A stretch of 39,180 nt of DNA from Methylotenera sp. (GCA_028688575.1 JAQTXW010000019.1:1-39180), one strand, 5' to 3'; shown: positions 24,883 to 35,066, counted from the first letter of the stretch. Translations and numbers: made by a program. The notes: generated by a model from the letters alone, not told the origin.

Positions 24883-26541
24883 TTACATTTTCTCAGGAGC
24901 ACTCACGCCCAATAGGTTCAACCCATTTTTAAGCACCTGTTGCGTTGCGCTAATTAAGCTTAAACGTGCCAGTTTAAGCGCTTCATCATCAATTAAGAAT
25001 TTATATTCATTGTAGTAGCTGTGCAAATCACTCGCTAACTCTTTTAAATAGTTGGCAATCACATGCGGCGCCAATTCTGTGGCAGCATTGGCTACGACTT
25101 CCGGGTATTCACTTAAACGCTGCATCAAGCTTGTTTCATGCGTATTGTGCAGCAAAGTCAAATCTACGTGTGCCAGTTTGGCAGCGTCGTCATTCCACTG
25201 ACTCAACACACTGCTAATGCGAGCGTGCGCGTATTGAATGTAATAAACAGGGTTGTCATTACTTTGGCTACGCGCCAAATCAATATCAAACACCAACTGC
25301 GAATCAGCACGTCGCGCAGCCAGGAAATAACGCGTTGCGTCACAACCTACCTCTTCAATCAGGTCGCGCAAGGTCACATAACTACCTGCACGTTTTGAGA
25401 GTTTGACTTCTTCGCCCCCTCGCATGACGGTCACCATCTGGTGTAGTACATACTCTGGCCAGTCTTTTGGAATGCCAATATTCATAGCCTGCAAGCCAGC
25501 GCGCACACGCGTGATAGTGCTGTGATGGTCAGCACCTTGCTCGTTAATGACGCGCACAAAACCACGGTTCCACTTATCGGTGTGGTAAGCGACATCTGGC
25601 ACAAAATAAGTGTAGCCACCATCTGTTTTACGCATCACGCGGTCTTTGTCGTCACCAAAGTCTGTGGTTTTAAGCCAAAGCGCGTCATTGGCTTCATAGG
25701 TGTGGCCACTGTTAATCAATGCTTGTACAGTTTGTTCCACTTTGCCTGTGGTGTAGAGCGCGCTTTCGAGGGAGAACACGTCAAACTGAATTTGAAATGC
25801 TTTTAAATCCAGATCCTGCTCATGACGTAGATAAGCAACGCTGAATGCGCGGATTGATTCCAGATCATTCATATCACCACTCGCGGTTACTTCTATATCA
25901 TCGGCCACTACGGTATGTTTAGCGAGAAACGCTGCGGCTATGTCGTTGATATATTCACCTCGGTAGCCATTTTCGGGAAAACTTTCATGCTCGGTAGAGA
26001 TGCCCTTGCAGCGTGCGAGCACAGAAGTGGTGAGGTTATCTATCTGGGCACCAGCATCGTTGTAATAAAATTCACGGGTCACATCCCAACCGTTTGCATC
26101 TAATAAGCGGGCTAAGCAATCACCTACCGCTGCGCCACGGCCGTGACCCACATGCAGTGGACCAGTTGGGTTGGCAGAAACAAATTCTACTTGTACTTTT
26201 TGATGGTTGCCGCTAGCGTTGCGGCCAAATTGACTGCCTGCTTTAAAAATATCTTTAATCACCGCCTGTTTGGACTGAGCATTTAAAAAGAAATTAATAA
26301 AACCCGCACCCGCAATTTCTGTTTTAGCGATATAGTCACTGGCTGGCAAGGCATCAATAATTTGTGTTGCCAGCACGCGCGGATTTTGTTTTAGCGGTTT
26401 AGCTAAAACCAGTGCGAGATTTGTGGCAAAATCACCGTGCTCGGCAGATTTTGGGCGCTCTAATACTATATTTAAATTTGCAAGATCTGGCGCAATCGTT
26501 TTTGCAGCAGCGATGAGTAATTGGGTAAGATGTGTTTTCAC
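24883..26541 (-). CDS. argS: Arginyl-tRNA synthetase
   Basis: A 552-residue class I synthetase that charges tRNA-Arg. The N-terminal additional domain spans about 1-110. The HIGH-type signature is HVGH at 130-133 in [14 protein letters not shown]. The KMSKS-type loop is KLSKR at 380-384. The C-terminal DALR anticodon-binding domain lies near 430-552 and ends LGVSAPEKM. Length and motifs are standard. It diverges from priA and heads the SPOR/dsbA block. Confidence 0.97.
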   Translation of the reverse strand: MKTHLTQLLIAAAKTIAPDLANLNIVLERPKSAEHGDFATNLALVLAKPLKQNPRVLATQIIDALPASDYIAKTEIAGAGFINFFLNAQSKQAVIKDIFKAGSQFGRNASGNHQKVQVEFVSANPTGPLHVGHGRGAAVGDCLARLLDANGWDVTREFYYNDAGAQIDNLTTSVLARCKGISTEHESFPENGYRGEYINDIAAAFLAKHTVVADDIEVTASGDMNDLESIRAFSVAYLRHEQDLDLKAFQIQFDVFSLESALYTTGKVEQTVQALINSGHTYEANDALWLKTTDFGDDKDRVMRKTDGGYTYFVPDVAYHTDKWNRGFVRVINEQGADHHSTITRVRAGLQAMNIGIPKDWPEYVLHQMVTVMRGGEEVKLSKRAGSYVTLRDLIEEVGCDATRYFLAARRADSQLVFDIDLARSQSNDNPVYYIQYAHARISSVLSQWNDDAAKLAHVDLTLLHNTHETSLMQRLSEYPEVVANAATELAPHVIANYLKELASDLHSYYNEYKFLIDDEALKLARLSLISATQQVLKNGLNLLGVSAPEKM

Positions 26542-26613
26542 AGTAATTGCATAAAATGCTAAAAGCGATATTTTAACCTACTCGTGATCTTTTTTCTTTA
26601 ATCAAACAATACC

Positions 26614-28824
26614 TTGACTAAATCCATATTAAAAATCGCTCTGGATGTGCCGCTAGATCGCTTATTCGACTATCTGGCGAATGACACAAACATTCAGATT
26701 GGGCATCGCGTACTGGTGCCGTTTGGCCGTCGTGAGCAAATCGGCATCGTCATCGACGTGAGTAGCGTCAGTGAGGTTAACCCCGAAAAACTCAAACCCA
26801 TCAAACAGGCATTTGTTAAAGAAGCGCCGTTGGATGCCGAAATGTTAGGTTTAGTTAAATTTAGCGCTGATTATTACCAATACCCCTATGGGCAAGCCTT
26901 GCTGTCTGCTCTGCCTGCAAGGTTGCGTCAAATTGCCCCTGCCGCTTCTCGCAAGCAATACGCATATTTGCTCACAGAAGTTGGCAGGCTTGTGAATATA
27001 GATGAAATCCCCAAGCGGCAACGCATCTTGCGCGAAGTGCTCGCGGCAATGCAGCTGAAAACACGATTAACCGAATCAGATCTGGATGCAATCTCCAGCT
27101 CTGCACGCAAGGCGGCCAAAGCACTCGTTGCGTTAAGTTACGCGAACACTGAACAAGTGCTGGCAACGCCTCGCATCGCTTTAGCACCTATTGTGCCAGA
27201 ACCTGAACTAAATACCGAGCAAGCTGCTGCTGTAGCGCTCATTTCGCGTGAAATCAGCACGTTTAAACCCTGGTTATTACATGGCGTCACGGGCAGTGGA
27301 AAAACCGAAGTCTATATGCGACTGATGCAAAAGGTTTTGCAAGAGGCCCAAGCGCAGATTTTGGTGCTAGTCCCTGAAATTAATCTCACACCACAACTTG
27401 AAGCACGCTTTAGAAGCCGCTTTCCACAATTCACCTTAATCAGCTTACACAGCAGCTTAAGTGAAAGTGAACGCTTACATCACTGGCAATTAGCACAATC
27501 AGGTGCAGCTCACATCATTATCGGAACAAGGCTTTCTATTTTCACGCCCATTCCCAACTTAAAACTTATTGTTATTGATGAAGAGCATGACAACTCTTAC
27601 AAGCAGCAAGACAGCATGCGCTACCATGCGCGCGATGTAGCATTGGTGCGCGCCAAACGGTTAAATATTCCTGTGGTGCTAGGCTCCGCCACGCCCGCAC
27701 TTGAAAGCTGGCATAACGCCACCGCCAATTTAAATGCCAACAAATACAATTTGCTACGCTTAAAACAGCGCGCTGTCAGCGCTGCGCAATTACCGCAGAT
27801 TAATTGCATTGATACCACCAAAGTCCATTTGCAACATGGCCTTACCCCTCAGCTTATTGCTGCGCTTAAATTAAGACTGCAACGCCAAGAGCAATCACTC
27901 CTGTTTATTAACCGCCGTGGATATTCGCCAGTATTACTTTGTTCAGCCTGTCACTGGATAGCGCCATGCACGCGATGCAGCAGCAAGCTGGTCGTGCATT
28001 TAGGGCAAAGAAAATTGCGTTGCCACCACTGCGGCCATGAGCAACGTATTCCCCATCAATGTCCAAGCTGCGGCAATGCAGACTTGCACCCCACAGGGCA
28101 TGGTACTCAGCGCCTGGAGCAGACGCTGGCGCAGTTACTCCCCGCGGCTCGTATCGCACGGGTAGATCGAGATAGTATCAGCCGTAAACATGCTTTGGTT
28201 GAGATTTTAGACCGTGTGCACAATCAGGAAATTGATATTTTGGTTGGCACGCAAATGCTGGCCAAAGGGCATGACTTTCCTAATTTAACTCTAGTCGGGG
28301 TCATTGATACCGACAGCGCTTTGCATAGCCCAGATTTTCGCGCAAGTGAACGCTTGTTTGCACAGCTGATGCAGGTGTCAGGGCGTGCTGGCCGTGCTGA
28401 CAAACCAGGTCAGGTGCTAATTCAAACGGCATTTCCTGACCATCCTTTATTTAATGCATTACGGATTCAGGATTATGAAAGCTACGCCAACACCTTGTTA
28501 CAGGAACGCGAGCAAGTACAATTTCCGCCGTTTGTATTTACCGCTTTATTGCGCGCAGAAGCCAATGAATATGCACTCGTGCAGAAGTTTTTACAGTTTG
28601 CGTTTGCTCACGCCCGCCACTTGAGTGATGCGGTCATGACATATGACCCCGTGCGGCCGCAAATGGAGCGTTTAAAGGGCATGGAGCGCGGTTATATACT
28701 CATGCATGCGCAGCAAAGACCCGCACTACAAAAGCTGCTTGCTGAACTGGTTGTTACGCTAAGAGCAGATAAGTTGGCAAACAAAGTGCGCTGGGCAATA
28801 GATGTGAACCCTCTGGAATTCTAA
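26614..28824 (+). CDS. priA: Primosomal replication-restart helicase PriA
   Basis: A 736-residue superfamily 2 helicase that reloads the replisome at stalled forks. The N-terminal 3'-DNA-end-binding domain begins ALDVPLDRLFDYL. Walker A is GVTGSGKTE near 228 and the DEAH-type box is IDEEHDNSYKQQD. The zinc-binding insertion spans CSACHWIAPCTRCSS and CHHCGHEQRIPHQCPSCG. Helicase motif VI-like GRAGRADKPGQV follows. The only usable start is the TTG at 26614: a stop codon is 15 bases upstream in frame and the conserved N-terminus begins immediately. It diverges from argS. Confidence 0.95.
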   Translation: MTKSILKIALDVPLDRLFDYLANDTNIQIGHRVLVPFGRREQIGIVIDVSSVSEVNPEKLKPIKQAFVKEAPLDAEMLGLVKFSADYYQYPYGQALLSALPARLRQIAPAASRKQYAYLLTEVGRLVNIDEIPKRQRILREVLAAMQLKTRLTESDLDAISSSARKAAKALVALSYANTEQVLATPRIALAPIVPEPELNTEQAAAVALISREISTFKPWLLHGVTGSGKTEVYMRLMQKVLQEAQAQILVLVPEINLTPQLEARFRSRFPQFTLISLHSSLSESERLHHWQLAQSGAAHIIIGTRLSIFTPIPNLKLIVIDEEHDNSYKQQDSMRYHARDVALVRAKRLNIPVVLGSATPALESWHNATANLNANKYNLLRLKQRAVSAAQLPQINCIDTTKVHLQHGLTPQLIAALKLRLQRQEQSLLFINRRGYSPVLLCSACHWIAPCTRCSSKLVVHLGQRKLRCHHCGHEQRIPHQCPSCGNADLHPTGHGTQRLEQTLAQLLPAARIARVDRDSISRKHALVEILDRVHNQEIDILVGTQMLAKGHDFPNLTLVGVIDTDSALHSPDFRASERLFAQLMQVSGRAGRADKPGQVLIQTAFPDHPLFNALRIQDYESYANTLLQEREQVQFPPFVFTALLRAEANEYALVQKFLQFAFAHARHLSDAVMTYDPVRPQMERLKGMERGYILMHAQQRPALQKLLAELVVTLRADKLANKVRWAIDVNPLEF

Positions 28825-28892
28825 ATTCCAAAATTATTAATGCACCTTCATAACAGTCAGCCAGAAAAATGCAGTAAAATAGCCCATCATAG

Positions 28893-28966
28893 GCGGGTGT
28901 AGTTCAATGGCAGAACGCTAGCTTCCCAAGCTCGATACGCGGGTTCGATTCCCGTCACCCGCTCCA
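28893..28966 (+). tRNA. glyU: tRNA-Gly (anticodon CCC)
   Basis: A cloverleaf with 7-bp acceptor stem GCGGGTG/CACCCGC, D-arm around GTTCAATGGCAGAAC, anticodon loop TTCCCAA with CCC at 28925-28927, T-arm CGGGTTCGATTCCCG and encoded CCA at 28964-28966. It closely follows E. coli glyU. The anticodon stem CTAGC/GCTCG contains one T-C mismatch at its second pair. A possible -10 box, TAAAAT (28875-28880), precedes it. thiD begins 27 bases after the CCA. Confidence 0.95.
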
Positions 28967-28992
28967 ACCTCAATCAAACATCTTAAAAAATT

Positions 28993-29853
28993 ATGCCCAA
29001 TATCACCCCTCCGTCAGTATTAACCTTTGCAGGCACAGACCCGAGTGGTGGCGCTGGCTTGCAAGCGGACATTCTGACATTTGCCAGCATTGGCTGCCAT
29101 CCGCTATCGGTAGTCACGGCCATTACCGCACAAGATACCGTAGGCGTGGATAGTGTGTTGGCAATGGATCCCGAGTGGGTGAATGATCAGGCGCGCGCGA
29201 TTTTAGAAGATGTACAAGTGTCGGCGTTTAAGCTCGGCCTATTGGGGTCGGTTGAAAATGTTGCGGTGATTGCTGAAATCATGGCAGACTACCCTGATAT
29301 TCCGCTGCTGATTGACCCGATTTTAACCTCAGGCCGCGGTGACGATTTAAGCAGTGAGGAGATGATGGAGGCTATGGCTGAACTGCTGTTTCCGCAAGCC
29401 ACACTGATCACACCCAATAGCCTTGAAGCACGCAGATTTGCCTTCCTGGATGAATCAGATGAAGTCGCCCTTACCTCACTGGATGAAAGTGCGGCGCACC
29501 TGCTGGCTATGGGTAGCGAGTATGTGTTGATTACTGGCACGCATGAGCGCACCGCAGACGTCACCAATACCTTATATGGTGATAACAAGCTGATTAAAGC
29601 TTACAGATGGGAACGCCTGCCTGGGAGTTACCATGGCTCTGGCTGCACGCTCACCAGCGCAATTGCTGCCTGCATGGCGCACGGTCTGAGTGTTGAAGAT
29701 GCCGTGCTGGAGGCGCAGGAATATACTTGGCAAGCACTCAAGAACGGCTTTAGGCCAGGCATGGGGCAATACATTCCCGACCGCATGTTCTGGGCGCGCG
29801 ATGAAGAGGACCCTGAGCTAAATTCAGGTGATGGCAGCATCAAGGCGCACTAG
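28993..29853 (+). CDS. thiD: Hydroxymethylpyrimidine/phosphomethylpyrimidine kinase
   Basis: 286 residues of the ribokinase-like ThiD family, which phosphorylates HMP and HMP-P for thiamine synthesis. Motifs are LTFAGTDPSGGAGLQADI at the start, VTAITAQDTVGV, LLIDPILTSGRGD, and the ATP/anion-hole block SYHGSGCTLTSAIAA. A C-terminal acidic tail (about 270-286) extends past the usual end. No TPP riboswitch is present: only 26 bases separate it from the upstream tRNA, so it may be expressed from the tRNA promoter (inference). thiE follows after 38 bases. Confidence 0.93.
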   Translation: MPNITPPSVLTFAGTDPSGGAGLQADILTFASIGCHPLSVVTAITAQDTVGVDSVLAMDPEWVNDQARAILEDVQVSAFKLGLLGSVENVAVIAEIMADYPDIPLLIDPILTSGRGDDLSSEEMMEAMAELLFPQATLITPNSLEARRFAFLDESDEVALTSLDESAAHLLAMGSEYVLITGTHERTADVTNTLYGDNKLIKAYRWERLPGSYHGSGCTLTSAIAACMAHGLSVEDAVLEAQEYTWQALKNGFRPGMGQYIPDRMFWARDEEDPELNSGDGSIKAH

Positions 29854-29891
29854 CTCGGCTCGCTCCATAAAATTTTCTTAAGTTTCATCAT

Positions 29892-30509
29892 ATGCTAAAA
29901 ATTTATGGCTTATATGCCATTACGCCAGACGAGCAGGACACGGACATTCTTCTTTGCAAAGTTGAGGAAGCCTTGCAGGGTGGCATCAGGATGCTGCAAT
30001 ATCGTAACAAACTTGCAAGTCACACGCTAAAAGTCCAGCAAGCCAGCACGTTGCTGCCTTTATGCCGCCAATACAATGTGCCATTAATTATCAACGACTC
30101 TGTAAAATTATGCCTGGAGTTGGATGCAGATGGCGTGCATTTGGGTGCAGATGACGGCAACTTAACCGAAACTAGAACCAGATTGGGAATCAATAAAATC
30201 CTGGGTGCATCTTGTTACAACCGTTACGACTTGGCGCTTTCTGCACAAAACTCAGGCGCAGACTACGTGGCATTCGGCGCCTGCTTTGCTTCGAGCACTA
30301 AACCCAACGCGCCTGTGGCTGCGCTAGATTTATTCACGCGCGCAAAAGCAGAACTTAATATTCCTGCTGTAGCAATCGGTGGCATCACATTAGACAACGC
30401 ACCGCTAGTGATTGCTGCTGGCGCAAGCTCCACGGCTGTTATCAGTGCAATTTTTAATGCAGACAACATTAAAATCAAAACGCAACAGTTCAGTCAGTTA
30501 TTTGGATAG
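29892..30509 (+). CDS. thiE: Thiamine phosphate synthase
   Basis: A 205-residue TIM-barrel enzyme joining HMP-PP and thiazole phosphate to form thiamine phosphate. It begins LYAITPDE, then GIRMLQYRNKLA, IINDSVKLCLELDADGVHLG, the signature ADYVAFGACFASSTKPNA, and the phosphate-binding IGGITLDNA. Length is typical. It lies 38 bases after thiD in the same direction, forming a small thiamine unit. An inverted repeat (TTTGGATA/TATCCAAA) overlaps its last codons. Confidence 0.94.
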   Translation: MLKIYGLYAITPDEQDTDILLCKVEEALQGGIRMLQYRNKLASHTLKVQQASTLLPLCRQYNVPLIINDSVKLCLELDADGVHLGADDGNLTETRTRLGINKILGASCYNRYDLALSAQNSGADYVAFGACFASSTKPNAPVAALDLFTRAKAELNIPAVAIGGITLDNAPLVIAAGASSTAVISAIFNADNIKIKTQQFSQLFG

Positions 30510-30889
30510 CCTACCAAAACTCCGATTATCCAAACATTTGCCACGTTTTCACCTAAACCACATCACAAGCTATATCAATAGTTACAGCACCCATATAGAA
30601 ACTAAAAAACCAGCTTCGCAATTTGGCGCGGGCCAAATGCGAAGCGATGCTTGGCCTACCCACGAATATCATAGTTTGCGGTTACAGCGCGGTGCGGCTA
30701 GCACACCACGCTACAACCAGCACACTTAGCCACTTAACCAGTGTCGCCAGAAGTAGGGTGGCTTAAGCATATTGCAATCAAACTTACCCGCCATCACCAT
30801 GAATCTTCATTGCAACGAGACCTAGCCACTCAAGCCATGATGGCTGGCGCTTTGTGACTGGATTAGGCGGAAACTGCTTGAAGGTTATT
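30510..30889. other. Gene-free region rich in inverted repeats
   Basis: 380 bases after thiE with no credible gene. Inverted repeats here: TTTGGATA/TATCCAAA (30501-30534); a strong GCTTCGCA...TGCGAAGC hairpin (30613-30645) that can alternatively pair as GGCCAA/TTGGCC (30631-30656); GCGCGGTG/CACCACGC (30687-30711); GCCAC/GTGGC (30729-30762); and TTGCAAT/ATTGCAA (about 30772-30825). None has a T-run. Confidence 0.6.
30613..30656. repeat. Strong hairpin with alternative REP-like pairing
   Basis: GCTTCGCA (30613-30620) pairs with TGCGAAGC (30638-30645) and TTTGGC (30622-30627) with GCCAAA (30632-30637), one bulged A, loop of four. Alternatively GGCCAA (30631-30636) pairs with TTGGCC (30651-30656) around a 14-base loop, followed by TAC, similar in shape to the REP-like units elsewhere in the window. 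Confidence 0.65.
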
Positions 30890-31108
30890 TTAATGCTTGG
30901 CTGCTTTGGTTAGAATTGCATAGATCTCATCTTTGAGATGTAGCTTTTCTTTCTTCAACGTTTCAGTCTCTTCAGCGCTTGCATTGGTAATATGTGCTTC
31001 AATGTTTTTAATTTCTTGATCTATTTCGTTATGGCGCTCAAACAGCTTGGTGAAATGTAAATCAGCATGTTTGAGTTGTGTGATAAGGTCACGGTATTCT
31101 GGAAACAT
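30890..31108 (-). CDS. YdcH/DUF465 family small coiled-coil protein
   Basis: 72 residues, almost entirely helical and charged: FPEYRDLITQLKHADLHFTK, then FERHNEIDQEIKNIE and a LKKEKLHLKDEIYAILTKA end. This matches the DUF465 (YdcH) family of short coiled-coil proteins with no established function. AAGG lies about 9 bases before the ATG. It stands alone, divergent from the rhodanese gene. Confidence 0.88.
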   Translation of the reverse strand: MFPEYRDLITQLKHADLHFTKLFERHNEIDQEIKNIEAHITNASAEETETLKKEKLHLKDEIYAILTKAAKH

Positions 31109-31279
31109 ATTTAAGCCTTTCAGGGTAATAATTAATAATGCTTACCACGTATTCTAGCCCAATCGTGTTACATCTGCTTTGCGCTATATCAATATAATAT
31201 CTGTGCCAGACTGACATTATTAGTGCGGGATACCAGCAAAATTGCTATTATTAGCGCTAACTAATTTAGGTTTGTTTTA

Positions 31280-31603
31280 ATGAGCACTTATAATGAAATC
31301 GACGCACATGATTTATCTGTCATGCTCACGTCGCAACCTCTGCTTTTAGTCGACGTGCGTAATGATGATGAAGTGGCGCGCGGCATCATTCAAGGCGCGG
31401 TGCACATACCCCTTGCCATGTTGCCTGTGAAATATGACACTTTAACCAAAGTTGAAAATCTCGTGTTTTACTGCCATAGCGGTATTCGTTCTGCACATGC
31501 GGCGGCCTTTGCGGCCAATAAAGGCTGTAAAAACGTGTACAACCTGGCTGGCGGCGTGCTGGCGTGGGCTAAAGCAGGCTACCCTTTTGTGCCAAAAAAA
31601 TAG
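31280..31603 (+). CDS. Single-domain rhodanese sulfurtransferase
   Basis: 107 residues, one rhodanese domain. LLLVDVRNDDEVARGIIQGA and VHIPL are conserved structural motifs. The active-site loop is YCHSGIRSAHAA, with catalytic Cys65 carrying the persulfide. The end is NLAGGVLAWAKAGYPFVPKK. GlpE- or PspE-like function (sulfur transfer from thiosulfate or another persulfide) is the family expectation; no signal peptide, so cytosolic. A TusA-like gene follows 28 bases downstream, suggesting a sulfur relay pair. Confidence 0.92.
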   Translation: MSTYNEIDAHDLSVMLTSQPLLLVDVRNDDEVARGIIQGAVHIPLAMLPVKYDTLTKVENLVFYCHSGIRSAHAAAFAANKGCKNVYNLAGGVLAWAKAGYPFVPKK

Positions 31604-31631
31604 CACTGCTCATCACTAAAGGACATTTAAA

Positions 31632-31865
31632 ATGGAATTTGACAAAGAAGTGGATGCTTCAGGTCTTAACTGCCCGTTGCCTATTTTGCGCTGCAAAAAA
31701 GGTTTAAATGAGCTTTCTGCCTCACAAGTACTTAAGATTATTGCAACCGACCCAGGCGCAGTAAAAGACTTTAATGCATTCTGCGTGCAAACTGGCCACA
31801 CCTTGCTGCAATTGGATGAGGACGCGGCAACTTTTACTTTTTACATCAAAAAGCGCGCTGACTAA
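31632..31865 (+). CDS. TusA/SirA-family sulfur carrier protein
   Basis: 77 residues of the TusA fold. The hallmark CPxP is present in LNCPLPILRCKKGL with Cys14 as the sulfur-carrying residue. VLKIIATDPGAVKDFNAFC matches the conserved second half, with another Cys near 56. TusA-type proteins relay persulfide sulfur, for tRNA thiolation or other routes. Here it is paired with a rhodanese, which could donate the sulfur (inference). AAGGA lies about 8 bases before the ATG. The exact TusA subclass is not resolved. Confidence 0.9.
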   Translation: MEFDKEVDASGLNCPLPILRCKKGLNELSASQVLKIIATDPGAVKDFNAFCVQTGHTLLQLDEDAATFTFYIKKRAD

Positions 31866-31903
31866 CAACAACAGCCTCACGGCATGGTTAGCCATCGCCT
31901 AAG

Positions 31904-32131
31904 CTACATTTTTTTGTTTGCACGTATCCAGTTTAAAACATGCAGCAGCATGGGCAACATCAGCACTACCCCTACAAAAATGAACACTAGCCCATAGCTT
32001 TCAAATTGATAATGCTCAGGGATAATATCCACCGCTGTAAAATGCTTAGCCACGCCCAAGGCAAGCAGCAGCACACCCATCACATCTAACATGATCAGGC
32101 TGAAAGGTATATGTGCCGATGGCTTAGTCAT
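31904..32131 (-). CDS. Small two-helix membrane protein, unknown function
   Basis: 75 residues with two hydrophobic segments (about 11-29 and 46-66) joined by a short loop (VDIIPEHYQFESYG) and ending in a basic tail (NWIRANKKM). It weakly resembles YbjC/DUF1418-type inner-membrane proteins, but I am not sure. It starts 12 bases after the valS stop on the same strand and is probably co-transcribed with valS. Confidence 0.7.
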   Translation of the reverse strand: MTKPSAHIPFSLIMLDVMGVLLLALGVAKHFTAVDIIPEHYQFESYGLVFIFVGVVLMLPMLLHVLNWIRANKKM

Positions 32132-32143
32132 GGGGTGTTTGCC

Positions 32144-35002
32144 CTATTTCAGTAATTTGTTAAGTTGAATGGTGAGTTTTTCAAGGCTCGCACTAAAGTC
32201 TGCCACCCGCGCCTTTTCTTGCTCAACCACGGCTGCTGGCGCACGCGCTACAAAGCTTTCATTGTTTAATTTAGCACTGGCCTTGTTAATTTCATTTTCC
32301 AGCCTTGCAATTTCCTTACCCAGACGCTCTTTTTCCGCTGCCACGTCAATTTCAACTTTCAACATCAGTTTAAAATCGTCGACCAACATTACTGGCGCAT
32401 CGTCTTCTGGCAGTTCTGCGACAACAGATACCGTTTCCAATTTCGCAAGGGCTTGCAAATAAGGTGCATATGCCGTTAATTTTTCAGCTTCTCCAGAGGC
32501 AATCAATGGCACACGTGCCGCAGGGGAAATGGCCATTTCACCACGTAGGCGGCGGCAAACATCGACCATTTGCTTGAGCTGTGCCACCCATGCCTCCGAG
32601 GCCTCATCCAGCTTGTCTGCCTGCGCTTTTGGATAAGCTTCCAGCATAATGCTGGCACCGTATTTTTCTGTCATCGGCGCAATGGTTTGCCATATTTCTT
32701 CGGTGATAAATGGCATCACCGGATGCGCTAAACGTAGAATCGTTTCTAGCACTCGCAACAATGTGCGGCGTGTCGCACGTTGTTCAGCGTCATCTCCATG
32801 TTGAATTTGTACTTTTGCCAGCTCCAGATACCAATCGCAGTATTCATCCCACACAAATTCATAAATCGCTTTTGCGGCTAAATCAAAGCGATAATCTTCA
32901 AAGGCTTTTTCAACCTCAGCTTCCGTGCGCTGCAATATACTCACAATCCAGCGGTCGGCTTGCGAGAATTTGCGGCCACCTTCACCACAGCTTGCTGCAT
33001 CAAAGCCGTTATCCTGACCTTCTGTATTCATCAATACAAAACGTGTGGCATTCCATAACTTGTTACAGAAGTTGCGATACCCATCACAGCGCTGCAAATC
33101 AAATTTAATGTCACGGCCAGGAGATGCCAATGCCGCAAATGTAAAACGCAACGCATCGGTACCATAAGCGGCAATCCCTTCGGGGAACTCTTTGCGCGTG
33201 CGCTTCTCAATCTGCTCGGCCTGTTTGGGATTCATCAGGCCCGTGGTGCGCTTTTTAATAAGTGCATCCAAGTCAATACCATCAATCAAATCAATTGGAT
33301 CAAGCACGTTACCCTTGGATTTGCTCATCTTCTGCCCCTCGGCATCGCGAATCAGGCCGTGTACATAGACGTGCTTAAACGGGATTTTGCCTGTGATGTG
33401 CGTGGTCATCATCACCATGCGTGCTACCCAGAAGAAAATAATATCAAAACCTGTGACTAATACGCTTGAGGGCAAGTACTGTTGCAAGGCTTGATTCTGC
33501 GCGTCCACAGCCTCATCGCCAGTCCAGTCAAGCGTTGAGAAAGGCCACAAGGCACTTGAATACCAAGTATCCAGCACGTCGTTATCGCGCACTAAATTAC
33601 CAGTGTAGCCGTCTTTTTCCGCCAAGGTTTTTGCTTCAGCTTCGTCATGTGCCACATAGACTTTGCCATTGTCAGAATACCAAGCGGGAATTTGATGCCC
33701 CCACCACAACTGGCGTGAAATACACCAATCCTGAATGTTATTCAGCCACTGATTATAAGTATTGACCCAGTTCTCTGGGTAAAACTTAATCTCTCCATTC
33801 GCTACGACATCCAACGCTTTTTGCGTGATAGATTTTCCATCCGCCGCAGGTTTACTCATGGCCACAAACCATTGGTCGGTCAACATAGGCTCAATGACTA
33901 CCCCAGTGCGATCGCCACGTGGCACTTTGAGCTGGTGTTTATCCACTTTAACCAAATAACCCTGCGCTTCTAAATCGGCTACCACCTGCTTGCGCGCAGC
34001 AAAACGCTCCAGGCCTTGGTATTGTGCTGGCGCTGCTTCATTCACAAAACCTTGCAAGTTTAAAATACCGATCATCGGCAACTTGTGGCGCAAACCTACC
34101 GCATAGTCGTTAAAGTCATGTGCAGGCGTTACTTTCACCACGCCAGTACCAAAATCTTTATCCACATATTCATCAGCAATAATCGGTATCTCACGATCAC
34201 ATAGCGGTAATTTAACGTTTTTGCCAATCAGATGTGCGTAGCGTTCATCTTCTGGATGTACCATCACTGCTACGTCACCCAGCATGGTTTCAGGACGAGT
34301 TGTGGCCACCGTGAGATTTCCAGAACCGTCGGCAAGCGGATAGTTGATGTGCCACATAAAGCCATCTTCTTCTTCCTGTACCACTTCCAGGTCAGAAACC
34401 GCTGTGCCCAACTTTACATCCCAGTTCACCAGACGCTTGCCGCGATAGATCAAACCTTCGTTATACAAACGCACAAAGGTTTCCGTCACTACTTTGTTCA
34501 AGCCAGCATCCATGGTGAAGCGTTCGCGGCTCCAATCGGGCGAAGTGCCTAAGCGGCGCATCTGCTGGGTAATGGTGCCGCCTGAATACTCTTTCCACTC
34601 CCAGACTTTTTCCAAGAATTTTTCACGGCCCAAATCATGACGTGACACACCTTGCGCATCCAACTGGCGCTCCACGACAATTTGCGTAGCAATTCCTGCG
34701 TGGTCTGTACCTGGCTGCCACAACGTGTTATCACCTCGCATGCGATGATAACGCGTCAGCGCATCCATCAATGTTTGGTTGAACCCATGCCCCATATGCA
34801 AGGTACCTGTGACATTGGGTGGCGGCAGCAAAATGCAAAAATTATCTTTGACTTCAGGGTTTAAGCCCGCACTGTAATAACCCTTACCCTCCCAAAATGT
34901 ATACCATTTGTTTTCTATGGTTTTGGGGTCAAAGGATTTAGCCAGTACTTGATCTGGTGCCTGATTGGGTGTGCTTGTATGTTGAGTATTCATAGCGCGC
35001 AT
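32144..35002 (-). CDS. valS: Valyl-tRNA synthetase
   Basis: A 952-residue class Ia synthetase. HMGH at 69-72 in [15 protein letters not shown] and KMSKS at 558-562 form the ATP site. The editing domain lies between them, with [20 protein letters not shown] and a [19 protein letters not shown] stretch. The C-terminal anticodon domain ends in the coiled-coil arm typical of ValRS (about 890-952, [20 protein letters not shown]). Two ATG codons (35002 and 34993) are possible; GAGG lies about 11 bases before the first. A small membrane-protein gene follows directly. Confidence 0.97.
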   Translation of the reverse strand: MRAMNTQHTSTPNQAPDQVLAKSFDPKTIENKWYTFWEGKGYYSAGLNPEVKDNFCILLPPPNVTGTLHMGHGFNQTLMDALTRYHRMRGDNTLWQPGTDHAGIATQIVVERQLDAQGVSRHDLGREKFLEKVWEWKEYSGGTITQQMRRLGTSPDWSRERFTMDAGLNKVVTETFVRLYNEGLIYRGKRLVNWDVKLGTAVSDLEVVQEEEDGFMWHINYPLADGSGNLTVATTRPETMLGDVAVMVHPEDERYAHLIGKNVKLPLCDREIPIIADEYVDKDFGTGVVKVTPAHDFNDYAVGLRHKLPMIGILNLQGFVNEAAPAQYQGLERFAARKQVVADLEAQGYLVKVDKHQLKVPRGDRTGVVIEPMLTDQWFVAMSKPAADGKSITQKALDVVANGEIKFYPENWVNTYNQWLNNIQDWCISRQLWWGHQIPAWYSDNGKVYVAHDEAEAKTLAEKDGYTGNLVRDNDVLDTWYSSALWPFSTLDWTGDEAVDAQNQALQQYLPSSVLVTGFDIIFFWVARMVMMTTHITGKIPFKHVYVHGLIRDAEGQKMSKSKGNVLDPIDLIDGIDLDALIKKRTTGLMNPKQAEQIEKRTRKEFPEGIAAYGTDALRFTFAALASPGRDIKFDLQRCDGYRNFCNKLWNATRFVLMNTEGQDNGFDAASCGEGGRKFSQADRWIVSILQRTEAEVEKAFEDYRFDLAAKAIYEFVWDEYCDWYLELAKVQIQHGDDAEQRATRRTLLRVLETILRLAHPVMPFITEEIWQTIAPMTEKYGASIMLEAYPKAQADKLDEASEAWVAQLKQMVDVCRRLRGEMAISPAARVPLIASGEAEKLTAYAPYLQALAKLETVSVVAELPEDDAPVMLVDDFKLMLKVEIDVAAEKERLGKEIARLENEINKASAKLNNESFVARAPAAVVEQEKARVADFSASLEKLTIQLNKLLK

Positions 35003-35066
35003 TTTAACATAGGCCTCAGCGTTATCTAAAGCTAGTCACGCATATGATGCGTTGTATAAAAAGTCA

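Noticed and set aside
28967-28992. TPP riboswitch before thiD
   Set aside because: Only 26 bases lie between the tRNA and thiD and no CUGAGA or THI-box sequence is present.
30510-30889. CRISPR array after thiE
   Set aside because: The repeats are inverted and of differing sequence, with no regular direct repeats or spacers.
33466-33765. Plus-strand open frames inside valS (for example 33466-33765 and 34232-34552)
   Set aside because: They are antisense shadows of a highly conserved synthetase and have no family resemblance.
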